From Embleya scabrispora DSM 41855 (GTDB lineage Bacteria > Actinomycetota > Actinomycetes > Streptomycetales > Streptomycetaceae): DNA of 64,000 nt. The DNA is taken from positions 1-64,000 of the forward strand of contig NZ_KB889682.1 of assembly GCF_000372745.1 (NCBI RefSeq). The letters are read 5' to 3'. The notes beneath the pieces are model-generated. The model had not been told where the DNA came from and made no database searches. It was given only the letters and a program-made list of their open reading frames with translations. The position numbers and the translations under genes were made by a program. Numbering within the stretch: position 1 is the stretch's first letter; each line of letters opens with the position of its first letter. Shown piece by piece: positions 1 to 7,785 of this stretch.

Positions 1-1
1 G

Positions 2-951
2 CTAGGGCCTGTTTCAGAAGTTGATCTTGATCTGCCATGATCATCGTGTGGGACGGGGAGATCTGACGGATGGTCAATGGGCGCGCCTGGAACCGCTGTT
101 GCCGGTCGGCGTCAAGTCCGGACGACCACCGATATGGACGAAACGGCAGCTGATCGACGGGATCCGGTGGCGGACGCGGGCCGGGGTGCCCTGGCGTGAC
201 GTGCCGGAGCGGTACGGGCCGTGGCAGACGGTCTACGGCCTGTTCCGTCGGTGGCAGCGCGACGGCACCTGGAAACGCATCCTGGAGCGACTCCAGGCCG
301 ACGCCGACGCGCGAGGCCTGATCACCTGGGACGTCAACATCGACTCCACGATCTGCCGCGCGCACCAACACGCCGCCGGAGCCCGTAAAAAGGGGCACTC
401 CAGAGGGAGCCGCCCGGTGGTGTCGCCGTCGAGCCCGACGACCACGCGCTCGGGCGCTCGCGCGGCGGGCTGACGACGAAGATCCACCTGGCCTGCGAAC
501 AGGGCCAGAAACCCTTGTCGGTGCTGGTCACGGCCGGACAGCGGGGCGACTCGCCGCAGTTCGCGGCGGTCCTGGACGGGATCCGGGTGCCCCGGATCGG
601 GCCGGGCCGCCCGCGCACCCGGCCCGACCGGGTGCGCGGCGACAAGGCCTACAGCTCCCGAGCCAACCGCGCGCTCCTGCGAAGGCGCCGCATCGCCTGC
701 ACCATCCCGGAGAAGGTCGACCAGGCCCGCAACCGCCGCAAACGCGGCCACAAGGGCGGCCGGCCGCCCGCGTTCGACCGCGAGGACTACAAGGCCCGCC
801 ACGCGGTCGAATGCGGCATCAACCGCCTCAAGCGAAACCGTGCCGTCGCAACCAGGTACGACAAACTCGCCGTCCGATTCGAAGCCACCATCACCATCGC
901 AGCCATCGGCGAATGGCTGTAACCAAGATCCACTTCTGAAACAGGCCCTAG
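2..951 (+). mobile_element. Intact IS5-family (IS427-like) insertion sequence
   Basis: Both ends carry the same sequence in inverted orientation: bases 2-29 match the reverse complement of 924-951 with a single mismatch. Each end begins with the self-complementary CTAG, so CTAG (or its central TA) is probably the target duplication and the inverted repeats proper are about 6-29 and 924-947. The element carries one transposase read through a frameshift and nothing else. Length near 0.95 kb, repeat type and protein motifs fit the IS427 group of the IS5 family, common in streptomycetes. Intact ends and an undamaged DDE set suggest a recent, possibly active insertion next to decayed older elements. 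Confidence 0.88.
48..922 (+). CDS. IS5-family DDE transposase made by -1 frameshift
   Basis: The first frame (GTG at 48, an in-frame TTG at 21 lies inside the terminal repeat, stop at 471-473) encodes the N-terminal half, with a helix-turn-helix-like region and the first catalytic Asp in NIDST. The second half is in the -1 frame and ends at 922. It has the second Asp in RGDKAY and the Glu in [11 protein letters not shown]. Homology in the -1 frame starts before the zero-frame stop. At 387-395 the sequence is AAAAAGGGG, read AAA-AAG-GGG, so Lys-tRNA on AAG and Gly-tRNA on GGG can both re-pair after a one-base backward slip. This is typical programmed frameshifting for the family, giving a product of about 290 residues. 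A plain inactivating indel is less likely. Confidence 0.8.
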
Positions 952-1102
952 GAAGACCCCGACACTCGCTGTCCCCGCGGCTCCGCCATGCCGGTGCGGA
1001 TCCGTACGCCGCGGTGCGATGCCGGCTTCGGCTGACCTTCAGCGGGTGCCCCTCCCACTTCCTTACCCGACCGCTCGGTCCTGTCGGCATATGATGGCGA
1101 GT

Positions 1103-1420
1103 TCAAGTGGTCAGCGCAGCACTGCTGTTCAGGTGGTGCGTAGACCTCTGCCCGAGTGCGGTAGCCATGGGTCTTGCGGGGCCGATGGTTGAGCTCGTGG
1201 GCGATGGCCTCCAAGTCGGCCCAGCTGAACGTGCGGAGGTCCGCGCCCTTGGCCAGGTACTGCCGAAGCAGCCGGCTGGTGTTCTCGTTGGTGCCGCGCT
1301 GCCACGGGCCGCGGTCCATTGGCGGGATGTGCCGTGCCGAGGTCCGGACGATGCCGCGGGTGGGCCTGCGGGAATCCCCGATGGCGATCGACGCGGGCAC
1401 CGACTGTCGGGCTTGCGCCG
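1103..1420 (-). pseudogene. 3' remnant of an IS30-family transposase
   Basis: One minus-strand frame contains GPWQRGTNENTSRLLRQYL and then ELNHRPRKTHGYRT, the classic C-terminal block of IS30-family DDE transposases (catalytic Glu in GTNEN). Near the end the frame shifts, and the expected C-terminus LLNSSAALTT with a stop at 1103-1105 is found in another frame. Just beyond it ACTCGCCATCA probably belongs to the element's terminal repeat. The N-terminal DNA-binding part and the first catalytic residues are absent. The fragment abuts an AhpD-like pseudogene. About 4.2 kb away (5285-5385) lies a second copy of the same 3' end in the same orientation. Confidence 0.72.
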
Positions 1421-1644
1421 TTCGACCGCCGGTTTGTCCTGGCGCCGGCGAGGATCGTGTCCGTGGCGTCTTGACGCACCCGCTGATCCGGGCGATCGTC
1501 GCGCGGCTTCGAGCTCGCGCAGGTCCAGGTTCGAGGCGTCGTAGCCCTTCATCGAGAAGGTGGAGGCCGCGAACCCGATCTCGGGTACCACCTGACCCAC
1601 ACGTAGGCGAGCGGGTCCTTGTTCTCGGGGATGCCGATGTGCAT
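1420..1644 (-). pseudogene. Frameshifted AhpD/carboxymuconolactone decarboxylase-like fragment
   Basis: A start at 1644 preceded by GGA-rich sequence reads MHIGIPENKDPLAYVW, then a missing base near 1597 moves homology to another frame (VVPEIGFAASTFSMKGYD, LDLRELEAA). A further shift near 1525 reaches ATIARISGC. These blocks, in this order, resemble the N-terminal half of carboxymuconolactone decarboxylase/AhpD-fold proteins, where the segment ends at the CxxC redox motif. The second cysteine and everything after it are not recognisable, and the sequence passes into the IS30 remnant. Two frameshifts plus truncation make it non-functional. The family assignment is from motif resemblance only. 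Confidence 0.5.
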
Positions 1645-1733
1645 GGCTGTTTCCGTCCTGGTGCTGTCCACTGCGGGACGGAGCGGAAATGTCGAGCGCG
1701 TCGTGGAGTTCGGGTTCGGCGCCCACCAGCCGG

Positions 1734-3344
1734 TCAACGGCCGTTGGGCGACAGCATGGCCTCGATGAGGTGGGGGCCGGGTTCGGACAGGGCGCGCTCG
1801 AATTGCCGGGCCAGTTCCTCGGCGGTCCCGGCACGGGTGGCGGGTACGCCCATGCCGTTGGCGAGGGAGACGAAGTCCAGGTCGGGGCGGGACAGGTCGA
1901 AGAGTTGGGCCGACGCGTCGGCGATGGCGCCGACGCGTTCCAGCTCCGCACGCAGGATCGCGTAGGACCTGTTGTTGAGGATCACGGTCGTGATGTCGAG
2001 CTGTTCCCGGGCGTGGCTCCACAGGGCGGACAGGGTGTACATGGCGCTGCCGTCGGCCTGGAGGCAGATCACGGGACGGTCGGGGCAGGCGATCGCGGCC
2101 CCGGTGGCCGACGGCAGCCCCTGGCCGATCGAAAGACCGGTCAACCCCAGCAGGTCGTGGGGCGGCGCACAGGCGGTGGCCGAGTGGAGGGTGGCCATGC
2201 CGGCGGTGATGGACTCGTCGACGACAACGGCCTCCGGGGGCAGCAGGGCGCCGACGACCGCCGCCCAGTTGTCGACGGTCAGTTCACCGTGCGGCAGCAG
2301 CGGCGGCGACAGTGGAGCGAGGACCGGTTCGGTGTCCGGCGCGATCAGGTCGGCCAGCATGTCCAGGGCGAGCAGGGTGTCGGCGCCTCCGTCCTCGGCC
2401 AGGACGTGCACGCGGGTGTCGGGGGGCGTCGGCAGGCTGGTGCGGCCGGGGTAGGCGAACGAGGTCACCGGGATGCGTGCGCCGCACAGGATGAGGTGCC
2501 GCGCGTCCCGGAGCTGGACGGTGATCTCCTCGCCCCGATAGGCGAGGGGCTCGACGGAGGGTATTCCGGCGCCTCGGCGCTGACGGGCGGCCCAGTTCCG
2601 CGAGAGCAGCCGCGCGCCCGTCGCGCGCTCGATCCGGCTTGCCGCGCGCAGTCCCCGCTCGCTCAACGCCCGACCGTCGAGCAGGAGTACGCACGGTTCT
2701 CCCGAGCGCAGCACGCGTGCGATGACTCGCACGTGCGCCTCGGAAGGCGCAGGAGGGGCGGCCGACTTCACCGGTGGAGCCGGCCGGCCTCCGACCGACC
2801 AGGACAGGTCCGCCGGGACGATGAGGGTCGAGACGGACCCGGAGGTGCCGGTGCGCGAGGAGCCCTGCCCGGCCGGTTCGGCGCCTGCGGAGGTCAGCGC
2901 CGCCGCGACCGCGTCGGCCGCGTCCGTGCCGAGCGCCTCTGTGGTCGCCGAACGCCGCACCCAGCCGGAGACGGTGCCGGCGAGCGCATCGATATCCGAT
3001 TCGAGCAGGGAGTCCAGAGGCTTGTGGCCGATGGCGTGATCCCCGACGACGTTCACGATCGGGGTGTTCGCGCGGCGGGCGTTGTGCAGGTTCGCGATTC
3101 CGTTGGCCAATCCGGGGCCGAGGTGCAGGAGCGTCGCGGCCGGGCGTCCGGTCATGCGTCCGTAGCCGTCGGCCGCGCCCGTGGCGACGCCCTCGAAGAG
3201 GCACAGCACCCCGCGCATCCGCGGCACGGTGTCGAGCGCGGCCACGAAATGCATCTCGGACGTGCCCGGGTTGGCGAAGCAGACCCGTACCTCGCTGTCC
3301 ACCAACGTGCGCACCAACGCATGTGCTCCGGTCGTTCCCCGCAT
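1734..3344 (-). CDS. Thiamine-diphosphate-dependent acetolactate synthase-like enzyme
   Basis: 536 residues from an ATG at 3344 with GAAGGAG seven bases upstream. An upstream in-frame start would add 17 residues but has no such site. Three-domain ThDP fold: pyrimidine-binding domain (about 1-170) with the catalytic Glu at residue 51 in CLFEGVATGAADGYGRM, a middle domain after a Gly/Ser-rich stretch, and a C-terminal pyrophosphate domain with LQADGSAMYTLSALW followed by LNNRSY, the Mg-ThDP motif. The family covers acetolactate synthase, benzoylformate decarboxylase and related carboligases. Similarity to the catalytic-only stand-alone type (no small subunit nearby) argues against a role in branched-chain amino acid synthesis. 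Substrate unknown. It stands alone, with the nearest minus-strand gene 460 bases upstream. Confidence 0.82.
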   Translation of the reverse strand: MRGTTGAHALVRTLVDSEVRVCFANPGTSEMHFVAALDTVPRMRGVLCLFEGVATGAADGYGRMTGRPAATLLHLGPGLANGIANLHNARRANTPIVNVVGDHAIGHKPLDSLLESDIDALAGTVSGWVRRSATTEALGTDAADAVAAALTSAGAEPAGQGSSRTGTSGSVSTLIVPADLSWSVGGRPAPPVKSAAPPAPSEAHVRVIARVLRSGEPCVLLLDGRALSERGLRAASRIERATGARLLSRNWAARQRRGAGIPSVEPLAYRGEEITVQLRDARHLILCGARIPVTSFAYPGRTSLPTPPDTRVHVLAEDGGADTLLALDMLADLIAPDTEPVLAPLSPPLLPHGELTVDNWAAVVGALLPPEAVVVDESITAGMATLHSATACAPPHDLLGLTGLSIGQGLPSATGAAIACPDRPVICLQADGSAMYTLSALWSHAREQLDITTVILNNRSYAILRAELERVGAIADASAQLFDLSRPDLDFVSLANGMGVPATRAGTAEELARQFERALSEPGPHLIEAMLSPNGR

Positions 3345-3399
3345 GGTTGCTCCTTCCTTGAGGCCCACGCCCCGGGCCCGGCGGGGCCCGTTCAAGGGC

Positions 3400-3545
3400 T
3401 TACTCCGCTGAGTTTGTCTCGGGGGTGTCGGGCAGATCCGTGGTGGCCCTGGTCTGCCTTGTACCGAGGTCCACCGTGTACAGCTTGTCGGCGGCCGGAT
3501 CGGTCACGTACGCCGTGCGGTCGCGCAACAGGGTCGGGACGACGT
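3400..3545 (-). pseudogene. C-terminal fragment of a beta-propeller/YncE-like protein
   Basis: A short minus-strand frame ending in TAA at 3400-3402 reads LLRDRTAYVTDPAADKLYTV and then DLPDTPETNSAE. This resembles the last blade of a YncE- or AztD-type beta-propeller (repeated name-value strands such as AYVTDP..KLYTVDL). No start and no earlier blades are visible upstream, so it is a decayed 3' piece. The rest of the gap to the hydrolase at 3805 contains only short, unrecognised frames. Family call rests on one short block. Confidence 0.35.
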
Positions 3546-3804
3546 GTCGGCGTCGTCTCGCAGCCCAGAACGAGGCCGGTGTGGGGTCGCTTTCTCGACC
3601 GGTCTCGGGCGGTGATCGAGTCCAGCCACGTCAGGGCTTCTCGTAGGGGCCCAAAAGCGGTCCAAGCCCCGTCGACCGCGCGCGGCTGGGCAGCAAGCGC
3701 CACGTATCCGGTATAGGCGGAGCGACGACATCCACGTGGTGTTCCTGCGGATCGCCGTTTGCCTCGTCACCCATTGCTTCGTGACACGTTCTTGTTGGGA
3801 TCTC

Positions 3805-4671
3805 TTATCCCAGTACCCGCCCGAGGAAGCCGCGCAGGTAGCCGGCGACGACGTCCAGGTGGCTCTCCAGGAGGAAGTGGCCGCCGTCGATGAGGTGCAC
3901 CTCCGCGTCCTTGGCGTCGCGGGCGAAGGCCCGCGCGCCTGCCGGGCCGAAGATTTCGTTGTTGCGGCCCCACACGGCAAGCACCGGGACCTCGCTGGTG
4001 CGCAGGAATTCGTGCAGCGGCGGGTAGAGCGGGCGGTTGTTGCGGTAGTCGCGGAAGAGCGCCAGCTGGACCTCGTCGTTGCCCTCGCGGGAGACGAGGG
4101 CGAAGTCGTGCTCCCAGGTGTCCGGGCTGACCAGGCTCGGGTCGGGCACGCCGTGCACGTACTGCCACTGGATGGCGTCGACGCTCAGCGCGGCGCGGAC
4201 GGCGGGTTCGGTGTCGGGGCCGGGGTTGGCCCCGTAGGCCCAGACGTCGGTCCAGAACGAGTCGACGAAACCGTCCTCGTAGCCGTTGCCGTTCTGGGTG
4301 ACGAGGGCGGAGATTCGTTCGGGGTGCTCGAGCGCGAGGCGCCATCCGATGGGGGCGCCGTAGTCCTGGACGTAGAGGGCGTAGCGGTCCAGGCCCACTT
4401 GGTCGAGCAGACCGGAGGTGAGTTCGGCGAGGGCGTCGAAGGTGTAGGTGAAGTCCTCCACGAGGGGGGCGTCGGAGTGGCCGAAGCCGAGGTGGTCCGG
4501 CGCGATGACGTGGTAGTCGTCGGCCAGCAGCGGGATCAGTTCGCGGAACATGAAGGAGCTGGTCGGGTAGCCGTGCAGCAGGACGATCGCGGGGGCGTCG
4601 GCGGGGCCGGCTTCCCGGTAGAAGATCTCGTGGCCGTCGACGGTGGCGGTCCGGTGGTGCACCGAATGCAT
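3805..4671 (-). CDS. Alpha/beta hydrolase of the epoxide hydrolase/haloalkane dehalogenase type
   Basis: 288 residues. HGYPTSS (33-39) gives the oxyanion-hole HG. The nucleophile-elbow position holds Asp103 in VQDYGAPIG, as in haloalkane dehalogenases and epoxide hydrolases, rather than Ser. His265 in GGHFLLES completes the triad, with the acid probably in the RNNEIF segment. The residue after the nucleophile is Tyr where dehalogenases usually carry the halide-binding Trp, so an epoxide hydrolase-like or other ester/ether hydrolase role is safer than dehalogenase. No signal peptide. It is divergent from a CGNR regulator across about 106 bases that hold two copies of a 30-bp operator-like element. 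Confidence 0.82.
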   Translation of the reverse strand: MHSVHHRTATVDGHEIFYREAGPADAPAIVLLHGYPTSSFMFRELIPLLADDYHVIAPDHLGFGHSDAPLVEDFTYTFDALAELTSGLLDQVGLDRYALYVQDYGAPIGWRLALEHPERISALVTQNGNGYEDGFVDSFWTDVWAYGANPGPDTEPAVRAALSVDAIQWQYVHGVPDPSLVSPDTWEHDFALVSREGNDEVQLALFRDYRNNRPLYPPLHEFLRTSEVPVLAVWGRNNEIFGPAGARAFARDAKDAEVHLIDGGHFLLESHLDVVAGYLRGFLGRVLG

Positions 4672-4673
4672 AC

Positions 4674-4760
4674 CTAACCTCTTTAAATGTCTGATCCGGT
4701 TAGTTCCTCGTCATGCAAACACGCGATGGGCTAACCTGTCAAATGATTCGATCCGGTTAG
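4674..4760. promoter_or_regulatory. Duplicated 30-bp operator between hydrolase and CGNR regulator
   Basis: Positions 4674-4703 and 4731-4760 are two copies of a 30-bp element. Each begins CTAACCT, ends GATCCGGTTAG, and has AAATG in the middle, so each copy is bounded by the inverted hexamers CTAACC and GGTTAG. The copies start 57 bp apart. They occupy nearly the whole divergent spacer, one at each start codon. This is the arrangement expected for a regulator controlling both itself and the hydrolase. Binding by the CGNR protein is inferred. Confidence 0.65.
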
Positions 4761-4777
4761 AGGGAGGTTGGTGCCCG

Positions 4778-5257
4778 GTGGACACGCTGCTGGACCTGCT
4801 CAACAGCAGGCCACTGGTCAACGGGGAAGAACAGGACGCGCTCGGCGACCCGGTCGGTGGCAGACGCTGGGCGCGGGAGCACGGCGGCGAAGGCAGCCTC
4901 GCGGAACTGGCGCTGCTGCGCGAGACGCGGGACGTCCTGCGGGACGTAGTACGCGGAGAACGCCCGCCGACCGCGTTGAGCCCACTGCTCGAAGGAGTCC
5001 ACCAGATCCCGGAGATCACCGCGGACGGTCTTCAGTGGACGGTCAAGACCCCCCGGCACGCCCGCCCGGCCGTCGAGGCGGTTCTCGCCTGGGCCGCCAC
5101 CGAGAAGCGACTGCCCGGCCGGCTACGCCCCTGCGCCAACGACGAGTGCCGGCTGTTCCTGCTCGACCGCAGCCGCGCCAACCGTGCCCGCTGGTGCTCG
5201 ATGGCGGTCTGCGGCAACCGCGAAAAGGCGCGCCGCCACTACGAACGCACCCGCTGA
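4778..5257 (+). CDS. CGNR zinc-finger/ABATE-domain regulator
   Basis: 159 residues from a GTG at 4778 preceded by GAGGGAGG. An upstream in-frame ATG would read through the operator region and is rejected. The N-terminal two thirds match the ABATE domain (LLDLLNSRP opening, mixed helices). The C-terminus carries the zinc-finger: CANDECRLFLLDRSRANRARW then CSMAVCGNREKARRHYER, with four cysteines and the CGNR signature. The family consists of small transcription regulators, usually beside the enzyme genes they control. Here it is divergent from the alpha/beta hydrolase with paired operator-like elements between. Effector unknown. Confidence 0.85.
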   Translation: MDTLLDLLNSRPLVNGEEQDALGDPVGGRRWAREHGGEGSLAELALLRETRDVLRDVVRGERPPTALSPLLEGVHQIPEITADGLQWTVKTPRHARPAVEAVLAWAATEKRLPGRLRPCANDECRLFLLDRSRANRARWCSMAVCGNREKARRHYERTR

Positions 5258-5284
5258 CGCGTCCCCCACACGGCGTCCGCAGCC

Positions 5285-5385
5285 GGCGTTCTCGCAAACC
5301 GATGGCGAGCTTGAGTGGCCGGCACGTCAACGCTGTTCAGGAGGTTGGCGTAGACCTCTGCCGAAGCGCATGGCGGTGTTCCGGT
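5285..5385 (-). pseudogene. Second 3'-end remnant of the same IS30-type element
   Basis: On the minus strand AEVYANLLNSVDVPATQ matches the last residues of an IS30-type transposase and lines up base by base with 1090-1175 (shared GGCAGAGGTCTACGC, CTGAACAGC, GCTCGCCATC). The expected stop codon is mutated and nothing of the remaining transposase is present. It is an older copy of the 3' end seen near 1.1 kb, in the same orientation. It lies immediately downstream of the amidohydrolase gene. Confidence 0.6.
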
Positions 5386-5405
5386 CGGCCCCTGTGGGTG
5401 ACGCT

Positions 5406-6443
5406 TCAGGCCGTCGGGCGCTTGGCGCGGGCGGTGAGGCGTTCCCAGTTGCGGTGGCCGATGTCGGCTTTCTGGTCGTCGGTGAAGGGCGAGTTCTCCA
5501 GGAAGGAGCGGGCTTCGCCGTTGCTGGTGTCGACGTAGGGGAAGCCGCCGGGGCGGAAGCCGTAGGTGAAGGGGTAGTCGGTGGAGTACAGCATCCGATC
5601 GGTGCCCATGACCTCGGCGGTCCAGCGCAGGTAGCGGGGGCTGTTGGTGCCGCTGCCGGCGACCCAGAAGTTCTGCTTGAAGTAGTCCGCCAAGGGCTGC
5701 CGCAGACCGCCCGCCTCGCCGAAGAAGCCGGTGTGGTCGAGGTAGAACATGACGACCTCGCCCCAGTGGCCGGCGATCACCTGCAGGTCGGGGAACCGGT
5801 CGAAGACCCCCGAGAAGATCATGCGCAGGTACTGGACACCGAGGTCGTAGTACCAGCCGAGTCCGGCCCCGGCCAGCACGGTGCCCACGGGCTCCGGGAG
5901 GTTGGAGTAGTAGGCGTCGATGACGGGCTGGACCGGCGTCTGCGGGTGGAAGTGCAACGGCACGGCCAGCCGCTCGGCGGTGGCGTACAGCTCGTCGTTG
6001 TCCGGGTGGTCGGCCGGTTTGTCTCCGGTGCGGCCGTAGAGCATGGCTCCGGGAAAGCCCAGTTCGCACACCGCGCGCTCCAGCTCGGCCGAGGCCGCGG
6101 CCGGCGACTGGGTGGGTATCGCGGCGAACGCCTGGAAGCGGTCGGGCCGGGAGGCGACGATCTCGGCGAGCTGGTCGTTGACGTCGCGGGCCACCGCGAC
6201 GGCGTCGGTTTCCGGCAGGTCCTGCACGCCCGGCGACGACAGGGACAGCACCGCGACGTCGATGCCCTGGTCGTCCATGTGCGCCAGTCGCCGTTCACCG
6301 ACCTCGTGCAGGTTCTTCGCGATGGGGCTGTCGCCGAAGCCACGCGAGAAGATCTGCGGCGATCCGGCCCGCTGGTACGCGTTGTAGACGGCCGGTACGA
6401 CGACGGTCTCTTCCACCCCGATGATCCGCAGACGTTCGGACAC
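5406..6443 (-). CDS. Amidohydrolase-2 family metal-dependent hydrolase/decarboxylase
   Basis: 345 residues from a GTG with GGAGAACC upstream. The fold is the ACMSD/gamma-resorcylate decarboxylase branch: GVEETVVVP at the N-terminus, LHFHPQTP (metal-ligand His), GHWGE (second His) and STDYPF (Asp) towards the C-terminus. The usual first-strand HxH, or the E-x-H of resorcylate decarboxylases, reads EET here, so one canonical metal ligand is missing. Related enzymes decarboxylate or hydrolyse aromatic acids. It is divergent from a TetR regulator (6572), which probably controls it. Substrate unknown. Confidence 0.78.
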   Translation of the reverse strand: MSERLRIIGVEETVVVPAVYNAYQRAGSPQIFSRGFGDSPIAKNLHEVGERRLAHMDDQGIDVAVLSLSSPGVQDLPETDAVAVARDVNDQLAEIVASRPDRFQAFAAIPTQSPAAASAELERAVCELGFPGAMLYGRTGDKPADHPDNDELYATAERLAVPLHFHPQTPVQPVIDAYYSNLPEPVGTVLAGAGLGWYYDLGVQYLRMIFSGVFDRFPDLQVIAGHWGEVVMFYLDHTGFFGEAGGLRQPLADYFKQNFWVAGSGTNSPRYLRWTAEVMGTDRMLYSTDYPFTYGFRPGGFPYVDTSNGEARSFLENSPFTDDQKADIGHRNWERLTARAKRPTA

Positions 6444-6501
6444 GACGGTTCTCCTCGTATCGATGTTTCCAGTGGAATGCCCTCGACGCTACCAGCGATG
6501 G

Positions 6502-6561
6502 TATCGATGTCAACGTGACAGTGATATCGATGATAGTAACGCTGTGGCCCTCGCAGCGTTA
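6502..6561. promoter_or_regulatory. Dyads in the amidohydrolase/TetR divergent spacer
   Basis: Two kinds of symmetry are seen. TATCGAT at 6502-6508 and ATATCGAT at 6524-6531 flank GTCA-acg-TGAC (6509-6519). Closer to the TetR start, TAACGCTG (6537-6544) and CAGCGTTA (6554-6561) form a perfect 8-bp inverted repeat with a 9-base spacer, ending 10 bases before the ATG. The latter placement suits autorepression. No good ribosome binding site precedes the TetR start, so its mRNA may be nearly leaderless. Confidence 0.5.
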
Positions 6562-6571
6562 TCGTTGATCC

Positions 6572-7300
6572 ATGCCTGTCGAACCGACCCATACGCGGCC
6601 TGCCGCGGATCCCGGCACCGCCGCGCGTGAGCAGACGCGCCGTCGAGTCGTCGACGCCGCGATCGACCTGCTGGAGCGTGGCGGCCGCGATGCGGTCACC
6701 ACCCGGGCGGTCGCCGACGCCGCCGGACTGCAGCCACCCGCCCTGTACCGGCTGTTCGGCGACAAGGAGGGGTTGTTGGACGCGGTGGCCGTGTACGGCT
6801 TCACCCGGTTCCTGGCCGCCAAGCAGCAGATCGATCCCGCCCCGCAGGATCCGGTCAAGGAACTGCGCGACGGCTGGGACGTCGTGGTCGAGTTCGGACT
6901 GGCCAACCCCGCGCTGTACACACTGATGTACGGCGAACCCACCCGGTCCACCGCCGTCTTCCGGATCGGCTTCGAACGCCTCAAGGAGCGAATCCGCCGC
7001 ATCGCCGCCGCGGGCCTCTTGAGTGTGGAAGAGGGCCTCGCGGCTCAGATCGTCCACGCCACTGCCGGCGGCGCCGTCCTGACCTGGCTGTCCATGCCCG
7101 AGTCCGAGCGAGACCCCGCACTCCTCGTCACATTGCGCGAAGCGATGATCACCACCGTCACCACCCGGGAACCGGCCGTGCGGGAACCGGGGCCCGCCGG
7201 CGCCGCCCGCGCCCTGCGCGCGGCACTGCCCGGCCAGAGCGTCCTCAGCGACGCCGAACGGCACCTCCTGACGGAATGGCTGCAGCGACTTTCCGTATAG
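6572..7300 (+). CDS. TetR-family transcriptional regulator
   Basis: 242 residues. N-terminal HTH of TetR type: RRRVVDAAIDLLERGGRDAV then TTRAVADAAGLQPPALYRLF, with the recognition helix ending in LYRLFGDKEGLLDAV. The C-terminal ligand-binding domain is long and ends with a Pro/Ala-rich segment followed by an extra helix (LTEWLQRL). Divergent from the amidohydrolase gene, which is the likely target. An inverted repeat lies just before the start codon. Ligand unknown. Confidence 0.85.
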   Translation: MPVEPTHTRPAADPGTAAREQTRRRVVDAAIDLLERGGRDAVTTRAVADAAGLQPPALYRLFGDKEGLLDAVAVYGFTRFLAAKQQIDPAPQDPVKELRDGWDVVVEFGLANPALYTLMYGEPTRSTAVFRIGFERLKERIRRIAAAGLLSVEEGLAAQIVHATAGGAVLTWLSMPESERDPALLVTLREAMITTVTTREPAVREPGPAGAARALRAALPGQSVLSDAERHLLTEWLQRLSV

Positions 7301-7481
7301 CCGCTCGCTCAACGGGCAGGGTCGCGACGGCGCGGGCAGCCAGTCGTCTCAACGGCGCACGCGTGATAGGTGCGCCCCTCGTACTCCTTGTGTTCCACGA
7401 CCGCATTGTCCGGCCGGACCTGCGTTCTCCCGAGGTTGATCCTTTGCTTGCCGACGTCGACTGCCAGGGGCATCGAGACGG

Positions 7482-7785
7482 ATGACCTCAGGCACACTCC
7501 TGAAGGTGCGCGACTTGGGCGTCGACGCGGTGGGTCCGGACGGTGGCAACCCGATCGTGTCGTCGTTCGGCCTCGACCTGGGTCCAGGAGAGACGATCGG
7601 GATCGTGGGCGAGTCCGGGAGCGGCAAGTCCCTGACCGCTCGCGCCATCATGGACGTGTCGCCAGGGACGGCCGCCACTGCGCGAGGTCGGCGACCTGCG
7701 CCACTCGGCGTGTGTCCGCCTGCCGGAGATCGGTGCCGACATGGAGGCGAAGCAGCCCGGATCGACGTCGCGGAGCCCTTGGTGA
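7482..7785 (+). pseudogene. Internally deleted peptide ABC transporter ATPase (first gene)
   Basis: The frame opens as a DppD/OppD-type ATPase: LLKVRDLGVD, then the Walker A motif GESGSGKS and RAIM. Immediately after, about 200 residues are missing (Q-loop, signature and Walker B). The sequence resumes out of frame with the usual C-terminal tail (PPLREVGDLRHSACVRLPEI) and ends at TGA 7783-7785. A deletion with frameshift has therefore removed the core of the gene. The stop overlaps the next gene's GTG by four bases, so the original operon junction is still visible. Confidence 0.72.

Noticed and set aside
1689-3716. A 675-codon plus-strand frame opposite the ThDP enzyme
   Set aside because: It is antisense to a recognisable enzyme and has no homology-like blocks.
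3805-4671. Specific call as haloalkane dehalogenase
   Set aside because: The nucleophile Asp fits, but the following Tyr replaces the usual halide-binding Trp, so only the broader hydrolase class is supported.
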